Assembly: GCA_902781895.1 (NCBI GenBank)
Contig: CACZLA010000002.1
Location: 27,369 to 91,368 of the forward strand
DNA: 64,000 nucleotides
Origin: an uncultured Lachnospiraceae bacterium
Lineage (GTDB): Bacteria; Bacillota; Clostridia; Lachnospirales; Lachnospiraceae
Direction: 5' to 3'
Made by a program: the position numbers and the translations under genes. Under the pieces are notes generated by a model. The model saw only the letters and a list, made by a program, of their open reading frames with translations, had not been told where the DNA came from and ran no database searches. Below, one piece after another: positions 35,224-44,895 of this stretch. Each line of letters starts with the position of its first letter. Positions within the stretch are counted from its first letter, which is position 1.

Positions 35224-37794
35224 ATGTCTGACGATAATATCTTCGATAAACCTCACGACGCTGTTAAAGAGGTTGATCTTAAGAAAACTATGGAGAATTC
35301 CTACATCGATTATGCCATGTCGGTTATTGCCGCAAGAGCGTTGCCGGATGTAAGAGACGGTCTGAAGCCCGTTCAGAGAAGAATTCTCTATTCAATGATT
35401 GAACTTAATAACGGACCGGATAAGCCGCATCGTAAGTGTGCCCGTATAGTCGGTGATACTATGGGTAAGTATCATCCACACGGAGACAGTTCTATCTATG
35501 ATGCTCTTGTTAAGCTGGCTCAGGAATGGAATACCAGATATCCGCTGGTTGACGGACATGGAAACTTCGGTTCTATGGACGGTGATGGTGCTGCTGCCAT
35601 GCGATACACAGAGGCACGTCTTACAAAGATCTCTATGGAGATGCTGGCTGATATCAACAAGGATACGGTTGATTTTGAACCGAACTTCGACGAGACTGAG
35701 AAAGAACCTGTAGTTCTTCCTTCACGTTATCCGAATCTCCTTGTAAACGGTACCTCCGGAATCGCCGTAGGTATGGCAACAAACATACCTCCACACAATC
35801 TTAGAGAAATCACAGATGCTGCTGTAAAGATAATAAACAACAGGATCGATGAGGACAGAGAAACCGATATAGAAGAGGTAATGGAAATAGTCAAGGGTCC
35901 TGATTTCCCTACAGGTGCAGAGATACTCGGTAGAAGAGGAATCGAAGAGGCCTATAGAACCGGACGTGGCAAGATAAGAGTAAGAGCCGTTTCCGAGATA
36001 GAGCCTATGGCAAAGGGAAAGCAGAGAATCGTAGTTACCGAGCTTCCTTATATGGTTAACAAAGCTCTTCTTATCCAGAAGATAGCTGATCTGGTAAAGA
36101 CAAAAAGAGTTGATGGAATAACAGATCTTCGTGATGAGTCATCACGCGAGGGAATGAGAATAGTTATTGAGCTTCGTCATGATGTAAATGCGAATCTGCT
36201 TCTCAATAACCTTTACAAGCATACACAGCTGGAGGATACATTTGGCGTAAATATGCTTGCGCTTGTTAACAGACAGCCAAAGGTTCTTTCACTTCTTGAT
36301 ATGCTGAAATATTACATCAAGCATCAGGAAGATGTTGTTACAAGAAGAACAAAGTTCGAGCTGGCAGCTGCAGAGAAGAGAGCACATATCGTTGAAGGTC
36401 TGCTGATAGCTATCGACAACATCGATGAGGTTATAAAGATAATCCGCGGTGCTGCAAATGTAAACGAAGCAAAAGCTAAATTGATAGAGAGATTTCAGCT
36501 TACTGAAGCACAGGCTCAGGCTATTGTTGATATGAGACTGCGTGCTTTTACAGGTCTCGAAAGAGACAAGCTGGAGGCTGAGTTTAAAGAGCTTCAGGAA
36601 AGAATCGCTTACCTGAAGAGCATACTCGCTGATGAGAAGATGCTTCTCGGAGTTATCAGAGATGAGATGCAGATAATCGCTGACAAGTACGGTGATGATA
36701 GAAGAACTAAGATAGGTCAGGCTGTTGATGGATTCACAGATGAGGATCTGATCGATGATGAGCCTACAGTTCTTACTATGACAAACTTCGGTTATATCAA
36801 GAGAATGTCTGTTGATAACTTCCATTCTCAGAACCGTGGTGGAAAGGGTATCAAGGGTATCCAGACTATTGAGGATGACTTTATTGAAGATCTCCTGATG
36901 ACAACAGCTCTTAACTACATCCTGTTCTTTACGAACAAGGGTCGTGTATTTAAGCTGCGTACTTATCAGATACCTGAAGCCGGAAGAACTGCAAGAGGTG
37001 TTGCCATGGTCAATCTCCTTTCTCTTGAAGGTGATGAGCATGTTTCAGCTGTTGTTCCTATCAGAGAATTCAGTGAAAATAAGTACTTCATAATGGTTAC
37101 TAAGTCCGGAATGATCAAGAAGACTCCGGAAATGGATTACAAAAATATACGTAAGAATGGTATCATCGGAATCAATATCAAGGAAGACGATGAGCTGATA
37201 GAGGTTAAGACAACCGATAACACCAGAGATATATTCATGGTATCAAAAAATGGTATGTGTATAAGATTCAGAGATACTGATATCAGAAGTACCGGTAGAA
37301 ACTCCATGGGAGTAAGAGGTATGAATCTCGACCATGAGGATGAGGTTATCGGTATGCAGATGAATACTCAGGGTGAGAAGCTTCTGGTCGTTACCGAAAA
37401 GGGTATGGGAAAGAAGACCAACATCGGAGAATTCACTCTTCAGAGAAGAGGCGGAAAGGGTCTCAAGTGTTATAAGATTACAGAGAAGACCGGTAAGGTT
37501 GTGGGTGTTAAGGCTGTTAACGAAGACCATGAGGTAATGATGATCACAACAGAGGGTATCATTATCCAGCTTCGCTGCGATGAAATATCAACCTACGGAA
37601 GGATCGCATCAGGTGTTAAGCTTATAAATCTCAAGGGTGATGTAACAGTTGCCAAGCTTGCAAAGGTAAGACAGACAAATAAGGTTGAAACTGTTGATGG
37701 TGAAGAGGTTGTTCTTGAAGAGCTTCCGGAGACACAGGAAGAAGCTACTGATGCAGACGTAGAGAATAAAGATAAAGAAAATGATGCAGAATAA
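35224..37794 (+). CDS. gyrA: DNA gyrase subunit A
   Basis: An 856-residue breakage-reunion subunit. The catalytic tyrosine lies in AAMRYTEARL (near residue 125). The quinolone-determining region reads HGDSSIYDALVKLAQ near residue 86. The C-terminal beta-pinwheel includes the GyrA-box QRRGGKG, which marks it as gyrase and not topoisomerase IV. The C-terminus is acidic (TQEEATDADVENKDKENDAE, in part). AGGT precedes the ATG by 7 nt. Confidence 0.97.
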   Translation: MSDDNIFDKPHDAVKEVDLKKTMENSYIDYAMSVIAARALPDVRDGLKPVQRRILYSMIELNNGPDKPHRKCARIVGDTMGKYHPHGDSSIYDALVKLAQEWNTRYPLVDGHGNFGSMDGDGAAAMRYTEARLTKISMEMLADINKDTVDFEPNFDETEKEPVVLPSRYPNLLVNGTSGIAVGMATNIPPHNLREITDAAVKIINNRIDEDRETDIEEVMEIVKGPDFPTGAEILGRRGIEEAYRTGRGKIRVRAVSEIEPMAKGKQRIVVTELPYMVNKALLIQKIADLVKTKRVDGITDLRDESSREGMRIVIELRHDVNANLLLNNLYKHTQLEDTFGVNMLALVNRQPKVLSLLDMLKYYIKHQEDVVTRRTKFELAAAEKRAHIVEGLLIAIDNIDEVIKIIRGAANVNEAKAKLIERFQLTEAQAQAIVDMRLRAFTGLERDKLEAEFKELQERIAYLKSILADEKMLLGVIRDEMQIIADKYGDDRRTKIGQAVDGFTDEDLIDDEPTVLTMTNFGYIKRMSVDNFHSQNRGGKGIKGIQTIEDDFIEDLLMTTALNYILFFTNKGRVFKLRTYQIPEAGRTARGVAMVNLLSLEGDEHVSAVVPIREFSENKYFIMVTKSGMIKKTPEMDYKNIRKNGIIGINIKEDDELIEVKTTDNTRDIFMVSKNGMCIRFRDTDIRSTGRNSMGVRGMNLDHEDEVIGMQMNTQGEKLLVVTEKGMGKKTNIGEFTLQRRGGKGLKCYKITEKTGKVVGVKAVNEDHEVMMITTEGIIIQLRCDEISTYGRIASGVKLINLKGDVTVAKLAKVRQTNKVETVDGEEVVLEELPETQEEATDADVENKDKENDAE

Positions 37795-37888
37795 TCATTT
37801 ATGTGATTCGTAACTATACAAAAGCTTTAGTATTCAAGGAAAAGAAGACAGATAGAAAGTATAGGAACAGGCAGAAGGAGGACAAGGT

Positions 37889-38080
37889 ATGGATGATGTA
37901 AGAGAAACCATAAATTCTCTGTCAAATACAGGTACGCTTGAAAATATCCTTATAGCAATAGCATATTGGCTTGGTGTGGCTGTCATCATTCTTTTCGTGT
38001 TTTTTGTAGCCATTAAGATAAATAATTACAGGCTGTACAGAAGATATATGAAGGATGATGTGGATGATTTTCTGCACTGA
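37889..38080 (+). CDS. Small single-TM membrane protein
   Basis: An unrecognised 63-residue protein. Residues ~21-43 form one hydrophobic helix (ILIAIAYWLGVAVIILFVFF), followed by a basic/aromatic segment NNYRLYRRYMKDD, which suggests the C-terminus lies in the cytoplasm. A strong ribosome binding site GGAGGA lies just upstream, which supports translation. It sits between gyrA and the fumarase genes on the same strand. Confidence 0.6.
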   Translation: MDDVRETINSLSNTGTLENILIAIAYWLGVAVIILFVFFVAIKINNYRLYRRYMKDDVDDFLH

Positions 38081-38157
38081 TATAACATTATTTAATCTTA
38101 TTGACTAAATGTCAGAAGATTAGTACTAAAAATAAAAAAAGAAGCAGGTCATATAAA

Positions 38158-39000
38158 TTGAGAGAAATAGATACAGAGCTTATTATAAGCAAGGTGGCAG
38201 ACCTTTGTATTGATGCAAATCTGGAGCTTTCCGAAGAAATGCAGAGCTGTATAGCCGGAGCAGAGGAAAGTGAAGACAGTCCTCTTGCAAAGGAGATACT
38301 GGGTCAGCTGAAAGAAAACATGAATATTGCTAAGGAAGACAGAATACCGATATGCCAGGATACTGGCATGGCGGTATTCTTTGTCGAGCTCGGACAAGAG
38401 GTGTATATAACCGGTGGCAGTCTGACAGATGCAATAAATGAAGGAGTAAGAAAAGGTTATACGGAAGGATATCTAAGAAAATCCGTGGTTTCTGATCCCC
38501 TTATCAGGGAGAATACAAAGGATAATACTCCTGCTATTATTCATTATGATATTGTTCCCGGAGATGAACTGAAGATAACTATAACTCCGAAGGGCTTTGG
38601 AAGCGAAAATATGAGTAAGCTGGTTATGCTTAAACCCGCGGATGGTGTTGAAGGAGTAAAGCAGGTTGTTATCGATGCGGCTAAGAACGCAGGACCGAAT
38701 GCCTGTCCTCCATTTGTTATAGGAGTGGGAATAGGCGGTGACTTTGAGCTGGTTGCAAAGCTTGCAAAAAAGGCACTTACCAGAGAACCGGGAAGTCATA
38801 ATCCTAAGGAGCATATAGCTCAGCTGGAAAAGGAACTTCTTGATGAGATTAATAAGCTTGGTATAGGACCGGCAGGACTGGGTGGAAAAACTACGGCGCT
38901 GGCGGTGAATATAGAAACATATGCAACGCATATAGCGGGGTTGCCGGTTGGAGTAAACATGTGTTGTCATGTGGATAGACATAAAACAGTGATTATATGA
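38158..39000 (+). CDS. Class I fumarate hydratase, alpha subunit
   Basis: The iron-sulfur half of a two-subunit fumarase/tartrate dehydratase-type enzyme interconverting fumarate and malate. Cysteines for a [4Fe-4S] cluster are expected in PICQDTGMAVF, NACPPFVIGVGIGG and VNMCCHVDRH. The frame is open from a TTG at 38101, but a TTG at 38158 gives the usual N-terminus REIDTELIISKVADLC and 280 residues, the normal length. AGCAGG lies 9 nt upstream. The beta subunit gene follows after 315 bp that hold a palindromic element. Confidence 0.88.
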   Translation: MREIDTELIISKVADLCIDANLELSEEMQSCIAGAEESEDSPLAKEILGQLKENMNIAKEDRIPICQDTGMAVFFVELGQEVYITGGSLTDAINEGVRKGYTEGYLRKSVVSDPLIRENTKDNTPAIIHYDIVPGDELKITITPKGFGSENMSKLVMLKPADGVEGVKQVVIDAAKNAGPNACPPFVIGVGIGGDFELVAKLAKKALTREPGSHNPKEHIAQLEKELLDEINKLGIGPAGLGGKTTALAVNIETYATHIAGLPVGVNMCCHVDRHKTVII

Positions 39001-39039
39001 GTGTAAGATATTAATATGAAAGCACTCATAGTTGCGAGT

Positions 39040-39161
39040 AATACATTTCTCGACACGGCTCTTGCCTCCGTTCGGGACGCCCCTAGCGGACGCTAAGCTC
39101 TCACATCGCAAAGCTCGTGAGTCGCTAAGCGCCGAGGCCCGAAAGGGTCTCGAAATGTATT
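39040..39161. repeat. 122 bp palindromic element between the fumarase subunit genes
   Basis: AATACATTTC (39040-39049) and GAAATGTATT (39152-39161) are exact terminal inverted repeats. The interior is GC-rich relative to its surroundings and self-complementary in parts: CTCAC...GTGAG around 39096-39121, CGGACGCTAAGC against GTCGCTAAGCGCC, and CGGCTCTTGCC against GGCCCGAAAGGGTC. There is no coding capacity. Positions 39162-39315 show nothing else but AT-rich leader. It resembles a MITE. Confidence 0.6.
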
Positions 39162-39315
39162 CTCTGACTATTCGTGCATATAGGTTACAAATAAAAATAG
39201 TATAAAATATCAAATAATCTAAAAGAAATAAAAAATGCGAGATGCGCCTGTGATTGTGAGCACATAATAAATTAAAACTTGCTTAAAGAAAGCGTAAAGG
39301 AAAGAATATAAGAAG

Positions 39316-39870
39316 ATGGAAAAAAGATTAGTGATTCCGGCGACGGATGAGGAGATAGCAAGTCTCCGTGCCGGTGATATGTTATATATAACAGGAACTA
39401 TATATACAGCGAGAGATGCTGCACATAAAAGAATGTTCGATACTTTAAATGATGGAGGGGAGCTTCCGTATGATATAGATGGAAGCTTTGTTTATTATCT
39501 GGGTCCGACTCCGGCAAGGCCGGGGCAGGTTATCGGTTCGGCGGGACCGACTACCTCCAGCAGAATGGATAAGTATACTCCGCTTCTTCTCAGTAAGGGA
39601 CTGAAGGGTATGATCGGTAAAGGAAAAAGAAGCCCTGAGGTTGTAGATGCGATAGTAAAGAATAAGGCTGTTTATATGGCTGCTATAGGTGGTCTGGGTG
39701 CGCTGCTTTCAAAGAGAATAGTGGCATCTGAGGTTATTGCATACGATGATCTCGGAACGGAAGCTATAAGAAAGCTGACGGTAGAAAATCTCCCGGTGGT
39801 TGTTATCATTGATACTGAGGGTAACAATCTTTATGAAACGGCTGCTGAGGATTATCTGAAGACAATTTAA
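39316..39870 (+). CDS. Class I fumarate hydratase, beta subunit
   Basis: The 184-residue C-terminal subunit of the two-part hydro-lyase. Family features are LRAGDMLYITGTIYTARDAAHKR, YLGPTPARPGQVIGSAGPTTS, GMIGKGKR and the central AAIGGLGALLSKRI. Together with the alpha subunit it forms a fumarase feeding or draining malate. The ribosome binding site is weak (AAGAAG), so expression may depend on the long leader with its palindromic element. Confidence 0.9.
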   Translation: MEKRLVIPATDEEIASLRAGDMLYITGTIYTARDAAHKRMFDTLNDGGELPYDIDGSFVYYLGPTPARPGQVIGSAGPTTSSRMDKYTPLLLSKGLKGMIGKGKRSPEVVDAIVKNKAVYMAAIGGLGALLSKRIVASEVIAYDDLGTEAIRKLTVENLPVVVIIDTEGNNLYETAAEDYLKTI

Positions 39871-39895
39871 GGAGTGGTTATAGGGGATATTAAGT

Positions 39896-40453
39896 ATGGC
39901 TAAGGATGAAAGAAAAAAGAAAAAGAAGAAAAATAAAAAAGCTATGGCAGCTGTAATCTGCCTGATATCAATAATAGTTATAGCCGGAGCAGTATGGGCA
40001 TGGGCTCAGTTTACATCAGGTTATATATTTGTGACTGATGCTGTTGATAACTATTTCAAGGCCGTAAGCTCAGAGGACAGGGAGTTATACAAAGAATGCT
40101 GTTATCCCGGCAAGTGGCTGGATAATTATATTAACGGCGGTAAAGATATAAATGATTCACTGGATGAGATGTTCGCACTTCAATCCGGAGCTACTTACAG
40201 TGGTGTAACTATTGTTTCAGAGGAGACTCTGGATGAAGAGTTTGCTGATAAAATGACGGATTTTCTCAAAACCAGATATAATGTTGATATAAGCATCAGT
40301 AAGATAGAAAAAGTGAATTTTACTCTGGATTCGGATTTCGAAGGAAAGACTGACAGTTCGGAAAAGATTATAAGATATTGTTATAAAACCGGCGGAAAAT
40401 GGTTTTTCCTGGCTGATCCCGATGTACTGGTAGAGCTCGGAATAGAAGGGTAA
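39896..40453 (+). CDS. Membrane-anchored extracytoplasmic protein, unknown function
   Basis: A 185-residue protein not recognised at family level. A lysine-rich N-terminus (residues 1-16) precedes a TM helix near 18-40, followed by a ~140-residue outside domain. Segments like AVDNYFKAVSSEDRELYKECCYPG and a final GGKWFFLADPD recall NTF2-like folds seen in Clostridial membrane proteins. It starts 25 nt after the fumarase beta gene and ends 11 nt before the TAXI gene, so it is probably in the same transcript. Confidence 0.55.
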   Translation: MAKDERKKKKKKNKKAMAAVICLISIIVIAGAVWAWAQFTSGYIFVTDAVDNYFKAVSSEDRELYKECCYPGKWLDNYINGGKDINDSLDEMFALQSGATYSGVTIVSEETLDEEFADKMTDFLKTRYNVDISISKIEKVNFTLDSDFEGKTDSSEKIIRYCYKTGGKWFFLADPDVLVELGIEG

Positions 40454-40464
40454 AGGTAAAACTA

Positions 40465-41478
40465 TTGAAAAAACTGAGACTTATTATTGTCTGCCTGCTT
40501 TTAGCAGGTATTATTACATTTTTCGTCTGCTATCACATTTTCTCAAAAGAGAAGATAAGAATAGGAACCGGCGGAACCATGGGAATGTATAATACTTATA
40601 CTCAAAAGCTGGCAGAGATAGTAAAAAATGACTTTAAAATAGAAATTAAAAAAACAGATGGATCATCTGCAAATCTCAGACTGATGCAAAATGGATATAT
40701 TGATGTTGCTTTGGTTCAGAGTGATACTTTATATAATGCGGAAAACGGTCTGGGAATCTTTGAAGGAACACCTTTAAGAAAAAACCGGCATTACAGTGCT
40801 GTTACGGGTGTTTATACGGAAGCTGTTCAGATAGTTGTCAGAAAGGGTTCCGGGATAGAAACCATAGCAGATCTGAAACAAAAAAAGGTTTCCGTAGGTG
40901 ACGAGGAGTCCGGTGTTGTTCAGAATGCTCTGGAGATATTAAATCTTTACGGACTATCCTTTGATGCTATAGAGCCGGTATATATGTCATTTAAGGAGTC
41001 ATCAGAAGCACTTAAAAATGGTGAGATTGATGCCTTTTTTTGTACCGGAGGAACTCCGACAGAGGCTGTTAATATATTGTCTAATGAATGTGATATAAAG
41101 TTTATAGAGCTGACAGAGGATGATATAAGCAGAATAATGAACAGAAATCCCGGTTATGTGAGATGCACTATACCTGCGGGAACATATAATGGACAGGACA
41201 AAGAAATAAGTACTATAGGTGTACGTGCAGTTCTTGTAGCATCTAATGAATTGAATGAAGATATTGTTTATGAACTGATAAAAGATATATTTGATAACAG
41301 CGATGAACTGGAAAAAATAGCTTCAATAGACAATAAGATTACGACTCAGTCGGCAGTGGAGTCTGTAATGATTCCATTTCATGCAGGGGCAGCTAAGTAT
41401 TTGCAGGAAGTCGGTGTAACTGTTGAAGTGGAAAAAAACAGTGATGGCGGTTCTGTTTTCGGCAGCCAGGACGAATAG
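40465..41478 (+). CDS. TAXI-family solute-binding protein
   Basis: A 337-residue extracytoplasmic binding protein anchored by an N-terminal helix (residues 5-26; no lipobox cysteine in a good context). The TAXI signature includes IRIGTGGTMGMYNTY, the DGSSANLRLMQNGYIDVALVQSD region, and later DAFFCTGGTPTEA and MIPFHAGAAKYLQEVG. TAXI proteins usually deliver substrates to TRAP transporters. No DctM/DctQ-type membrane subunit is present; a GltS sodium/glutamate symporter follows after 12 nt. The start is TTG. At least one characterised TAXI protein binds glutamate (recollection: Vibrio cholerae). Confidence 0.82.
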   Translation: MKKLRLIIVCLLLAGIITFFVCYHIFSKEKIRIGTGGTMGMYNTYTQKLAEIVKNDFKIEIKKTDGSSANLRLMQNGYIDVALVQSDTLYNAENGLGIFEGTPLRKNRHYSAVTGVYTEAVQIVVRKGSGIETIADLKQKKVSVGDEESGVVQNALEILNLYGLSFDAIEPVYMSFKESSEALKNGEIDAFFCTGGTPTEAVNILSNECDIKFIELTEDDISRIMNRNPGYVRCTIPAGTYNGQDKEISTIGVRAVLVASNELNEDIVYELIKDIFDNSDELEKIASIDNKITTQSAVESVMIPFHAGAAKYLQEVGVTVEVEKNSDGGSVFGSQDE

Positions 41479-41490
41479 GGGGTACTCGGG

Positions 41491-42678
41491 ATGGTAATTA
41501 ATCTTGATATGTATCAGACCCTGGGACTCGCTACATTTGTTCTTCTGGCCGGAGCAGGATTAAAGAAAAAAGTAGGTTTTCTGGAGAAATTTTGTATACC
41601 TGCGCCGGTGGCCGGTGGTCTGTTATATGCTTTACTGATGTATATGCTCCATTCCTTTGGCATTCTGGAGTTTAATTATGATGAAACTCTGAAAAATGTC
41701 TGTATGGTTATTTTCTTTACATCAGTTGGATTTCAGGCAAATATTAAAATACTGAAAAAGGGCGGCACAAGTCTGTTGATATTTCTGATAATAGTCATTA
41801 CACTTGTAGTTTCCCAGAATAGTGTTGCTATAGGGCTTGCAAAGCTTATCGGTGTGGATATGAAGGTTGGTCTTTCAACGGGTTCGATACCTATGGTTGG
41901 AGGACATGGAACGGCAGGTGCATTCGGCCCGATACTTGAGGATTTCGGTCTTAAGGGTGCGACAACACTTTGTACGGCGGCAGCCACCTTCGGCCTTGTT
42001 GCCGGATCTCTGATGGGCGGACCTGTGGGTCAGAGACTTATTAAGAAACATGATCTGCTAAGTAAGATTGAGAATGAGGATGCAACTCCTTTGTTAAATG
42101 AGGAAATAAAGCATCAGCATAAAGCGGCAAATTATGCTACGGCAACTTATCAGTTAGCAATAGCCATGGGTCTGGGAACCATTATTTCATGGCTGCTTTC
42201 ACTTACCAATATGACATTTCCGGTATATATAGGCGCTATGATAGTAGCGGCAGTTATGAGAAATATCGGTGAGATGAGTGATAAGATGACCATTTATATA
42301 GGTGAGATAAATAACCTGGGTGGTATATGCTTATCTCTGTTTCTCGGAATAGCCATGATAACTCTGAAACTATGGCAGCTGGCAGATTTGGCACTTCCAC
42401 TTGTACTTCTTCTTGTGGGACAGACAGTTCTTATGTTTATCTTCTCATATTTCATAGTATTTAATCTGATGGGAAGGGACTATGATGCTGCGGTGTTATC
42501 TGCGGGCGTGTGTGGCTTCGGAATGGGAGCAACACCCAATGCCATGGCAAATATGCAGGCGGTGACGGATAAATATCAGCCGTCTATAAAAGCATATATA
42601 CTTGTTCCGATAATAGGAAGTATGTTTGCAGATTTTATAAACAGTCTTGTAATTACTATGTTTATAAACTTTATTTAG
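41491..42678 (+). CDS. gltS: Sodium/glutamate symporter GltS family
   Basis: A 395-residue polytopic transporter with about ten hydrophobic segments. The two inverted GltS repeats carry GHGTAGAFGP and GFGMGATPNAMANM, the re-entrant loop motifs that form the sodium and glutamate sites. A 20-residue hydrophilic loop near residue 190 separates the halves. AGGGGG precedes the ATG. Its direct linkage to a TAXI binding protein is unusual, since GltS carriers normally work without a binding protein. Confidence 0.88.
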   Translation: MVINLDMYQTLGLATFVLLAGAGLKKKVGFLEKFCIPAPVAGGLLYALLMYMLHSFGILEFNYDETLKNVCMVIFFTSVGFQANIKILKKGGTSLLIFLIIVITLVVSQNSVAIGLAKLIGVDMKVGLSTGSIPMVGGHGTAGAFGPILEDFGLKGATTLCTAAATFGLVAGSLMGGPVGQRLIKKHDLLSKIENEDATPLLNEEIKHQHKAANYATATYQLAIAMGLGTIISWLLSLTNMTFPVYIGAMIVAAVMRNIGEMSDKMTIYIGEINNLGGICLSLFLGIAMITLKLWQLADLALPLVLLLVGQTVLMFIFSYFIVFNLMGRDYDAAVLSAGVCGFGMGATPNAMANMQAVTDKYQPSIKAYILVPIIGSMFADFINSLVITMFINFI

Positions 42679-42722
42679 TGAATATTATTAACAGGAAAAT
42701 GGTTATTAACAGGAGGAAGGAA

Positions 42723-43052
42723 ATGGATAATAAGAATGTACATATATCAATTAATACGGAGGGACTGGCAGTTCCCGAGGTTATGGTTGAAAATGATGTG
42801 AAGCATGAGACCTACACTACGGCAGGAGTATGCTCGAGACAGATAGATTTTGACATGGATTCGGAGGGCTGTATTCATAATGTAAAGTTTATCGGAGGAT
42901 GTAACGGAAATCTTAAGGCCATAGGGCTTCTTGTAGAAGGAAAAAACGCACAGGAGATAGCAGATCTCCTGCGCGGTAATGATTGTGGCGGTCGTGGAAC
43001 CTCCTGCGCCGATCAGCTGGCAAAGGCTATTGATAAAGCCATGGCTGAATAG
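42723..43052 (+). CDS. TSCPD domain protein (TIGR03905-like)
   Basis: A 109-residue protein. The core has YTTAGVCSRQIDFD, then FIGGCNGNLKAIG, and ends GGRGTSCADQLAKAI, which is the TSCPD motif (TSC.D) also found at the C-terminus of class II ribonucleotide reductases. The conserved cysteines suggest metal binding; the function of stand-alone members is unknown. The frame opens at 42678, but AGGAGGAAGG lies just before ATG 42723. It converges with the phosphatase gene at 43070 with only 17 nt between and no obvious terminator. Confidence 0.8.
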   Translation: MDNKNVHISINTEGLAVPEVMVENDVKHETYTTAGVCSRQIDFDMDSEGCIHNVKFIGGCNGNLKAIGLLVEGKNAQEIADLLRGNDCGGRGTSCADQLAKAIDKAMAE

Positions 43053-43069
43053 ATATAAGACCGGACAGG

Positions 43070-44875
43070 TTATCCATAATATTTCACGGCTAGCATTGTC
43101 AGGTCATCGAACTGATCTGCTTCACCTACGAATTTATCAACGGATGCTTTTACATTATTAATTAAATCCTCAGGCTGTGAGTCAGGGGATTTGTTGAGTT
43201 CCTCAAGCATCCTGTTAATTCCGAACAACTTCTCTTCGGAATTTGTAGCCTCGGGAACACCGTCGGTATATACAAAAATACTGTCACCACTCTTTAACTG
43301 GATCTTTTCATCTTTATACTTCATACCCGGCATTCCGCCGATAACAAAACCGTGCTTATCTTTGAAAAGCTCGAAGCTGCCGTTAATGTTAATAGCAGGA
43401 TATTCATGTCCTGCATTTGAAGTTGTAAGGATTCCGGTATTCAGATCAAGGATTCCCAGCCATACGGTAACAAACATATCAATATTGTTTCTGCTGCAAT
43501 TCTCTTCATTTATGTTTTTAAGAATCTCAGACGGCGTATCAATAAGAGAAGCGTAGCTTCTTATGGAAGTAATGGTGGACATCATAACGAGAGATGCGGG
43601 AACTCCCTTTCCTGCAACATCCGCAATAATAAGTACGAGATGATCATCATCTACCATAAAGAAATCATAGAAATCTCCCCCTACTTCCCTTGCAGGAGTC
43701 ATAGATGCGAAAAGTTTGAAAGCTTTGTCATCCGGGAATTCTTTGATAAGCATATCATCCTGTATTTTTGCTGCAATACTCAGATCTGCAGCTATCTTTT
43801 CCCTCTCTTGAACAAGAGCTATGTTCTCTTCATTATAATGATCTATTTCTGCAGTAAGTTTTCGGAAGTTATTCGCAATAAGTCCCATTTCATTTCGGGA
43901 TTTTATCGATGACATTTCTTTATCAACCTTTGAGCTGTCTTTTTCATTTATATATTCCATGATGGAGGTTTTAATTTTAGTCAGAGGTTTAATGATGATT
44001 GAGAATAAAAATATAGATATCAAAATTGATGTAATAAAAATACCTATCAGGATTCGGGTGACTATCCTGGCTAAAATTCTAACGGTATCGGAATTTGTAA
44101 GCTTCTCTGTTTTAAATGATATGGAAATTATATAGGTTAACTCATTATTTTCATATATTGGGGCAACGATGTTTGTTATTTTTTCCCCGTTAATTTTTAA
44201 TTTTTCAGTTTCGTAAGGATTGGTGCTTCCGTTGAGATATTCTTCAGCAGCAGGATGATCATTTAAAACATAATCAGATTTGGTACCTACATGAGAATCT
44301 ATTATTATATCATCATAATCGTAAAGCTCTTTAAAATCATCAGATGTAGAAGATTTACCCAGTCTTATTAAAGTATTACCGTGGTTCTCTTTAGTAACAT
44401 CAACAATGATCAATTCTTTAAAATTGTGTTTATTATAATCAAAAAGAAGGTCATGAAATAAAAAGTTGAATAGATTGAAAGCAACAAATTCTTTTTTTTC
44501 TTCACTGAGGCCATTGAAATATTCGGAAGTTATATGTTGACCAAGCATTCTGTCGAATGTTTCCGGATCAGTTTCGTATGTATCTGTTGTTTTGCTCGTA
44601 TAATCTTTACCCTTTAACAGAGCTTCAGGATTTTCAAAAATATACTGCCTTATATAATCCGGAGTGTATTTTTCAATACTATCTTCAACATCCATAAGAT
44701 TTACATACATATTATCCTTAATGCTTTGATTCTTAAGAAAAAAGGTTAATCCGTTTATAATGAAAATAAGAATAAGCGCAAGAATAGACAGTATAAGTGT
44801 AATAAACATACCTGTCTGAACAACCAGTTTTTGGTTTTTCTTCTTATCTAATTTCTTCTTTTCATGTTTCTTCAT
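43070..44875 (-). CDS. SpoIIE/RsbU-type PP2C phosphatase, membrane sensor (copy 1)
   Basis: A 601-residue protein. A lysine-rich N-terminus and TM1 (about residues 20-48) precede a ~200-residue extracytoplasmic sensor with a Cache-like look, TM2 (near 270-300), a HAMP linker (KPLTKIKTS), then the PP2C domain: MTPAREVGGDFYDFF (metal-binding D), IIADVAGKGVPASLVM (D and G), and FVYTDGVPEATNSE. Such enzymes dephosphorylate anti-anti-sigma proteins and free sigma factors. No STAS or anti-sigma gene is nearby. It follows its paralogue by 20 nt on the same strand. Confidence 0.87.
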   Translation of the reverse strand: MKKHEKKKLDKKKNQKLVVQTGMFITLILSILALILIFIINGLTFFLKNQSIKDNMYVNLMDVEDSIEKYTPDYIRQYIFENPEALLKGKDYTSKTTDTYETDPETFDRMLGQHITSEYFNGLSEEKKEFVAFNLFNFLFHDLLFDYNKHNFKELIIVDVTKENHGNTLIRLGKSSTSDDFKELYDYDDIIIDSHVGTKSDYVLNDHPAAEEYLNGSTNPYETEKLKINGEKITNIVAPIYENNELTYIISISFKTEKLTNSDTVRILARIVTRILIGIFITSILISIFLFSIIIKPLTKIKTSIMEYINEKDSSKVDKEMSSIKSRNEMGLIANNFRKLTAEIDHYNEENIALVQEREKIAADLSIAAKIQDDMLIKEFPDDKAFKLFASMTPAREVGGDFYDFFMVDDDHLVLIIADVAGKGVPASLVMMSTITSIRSYASLIDTPSEILKNINEENCSRNNIDMFVTVWLGILDLNTGILTTSNAGHEYPAININGSFELFKDKHGFVIGGMPGMKYKDEKIQLKSGDSIFVYTDGVPEATNSEEKLFGINRMLEELNKSPDSQPEDLINNVKASVDKFVGEADQFDDLTMLAVKYYG

Positions 44876-44895
44876 ATTATTTCTCCAAATAGGGA

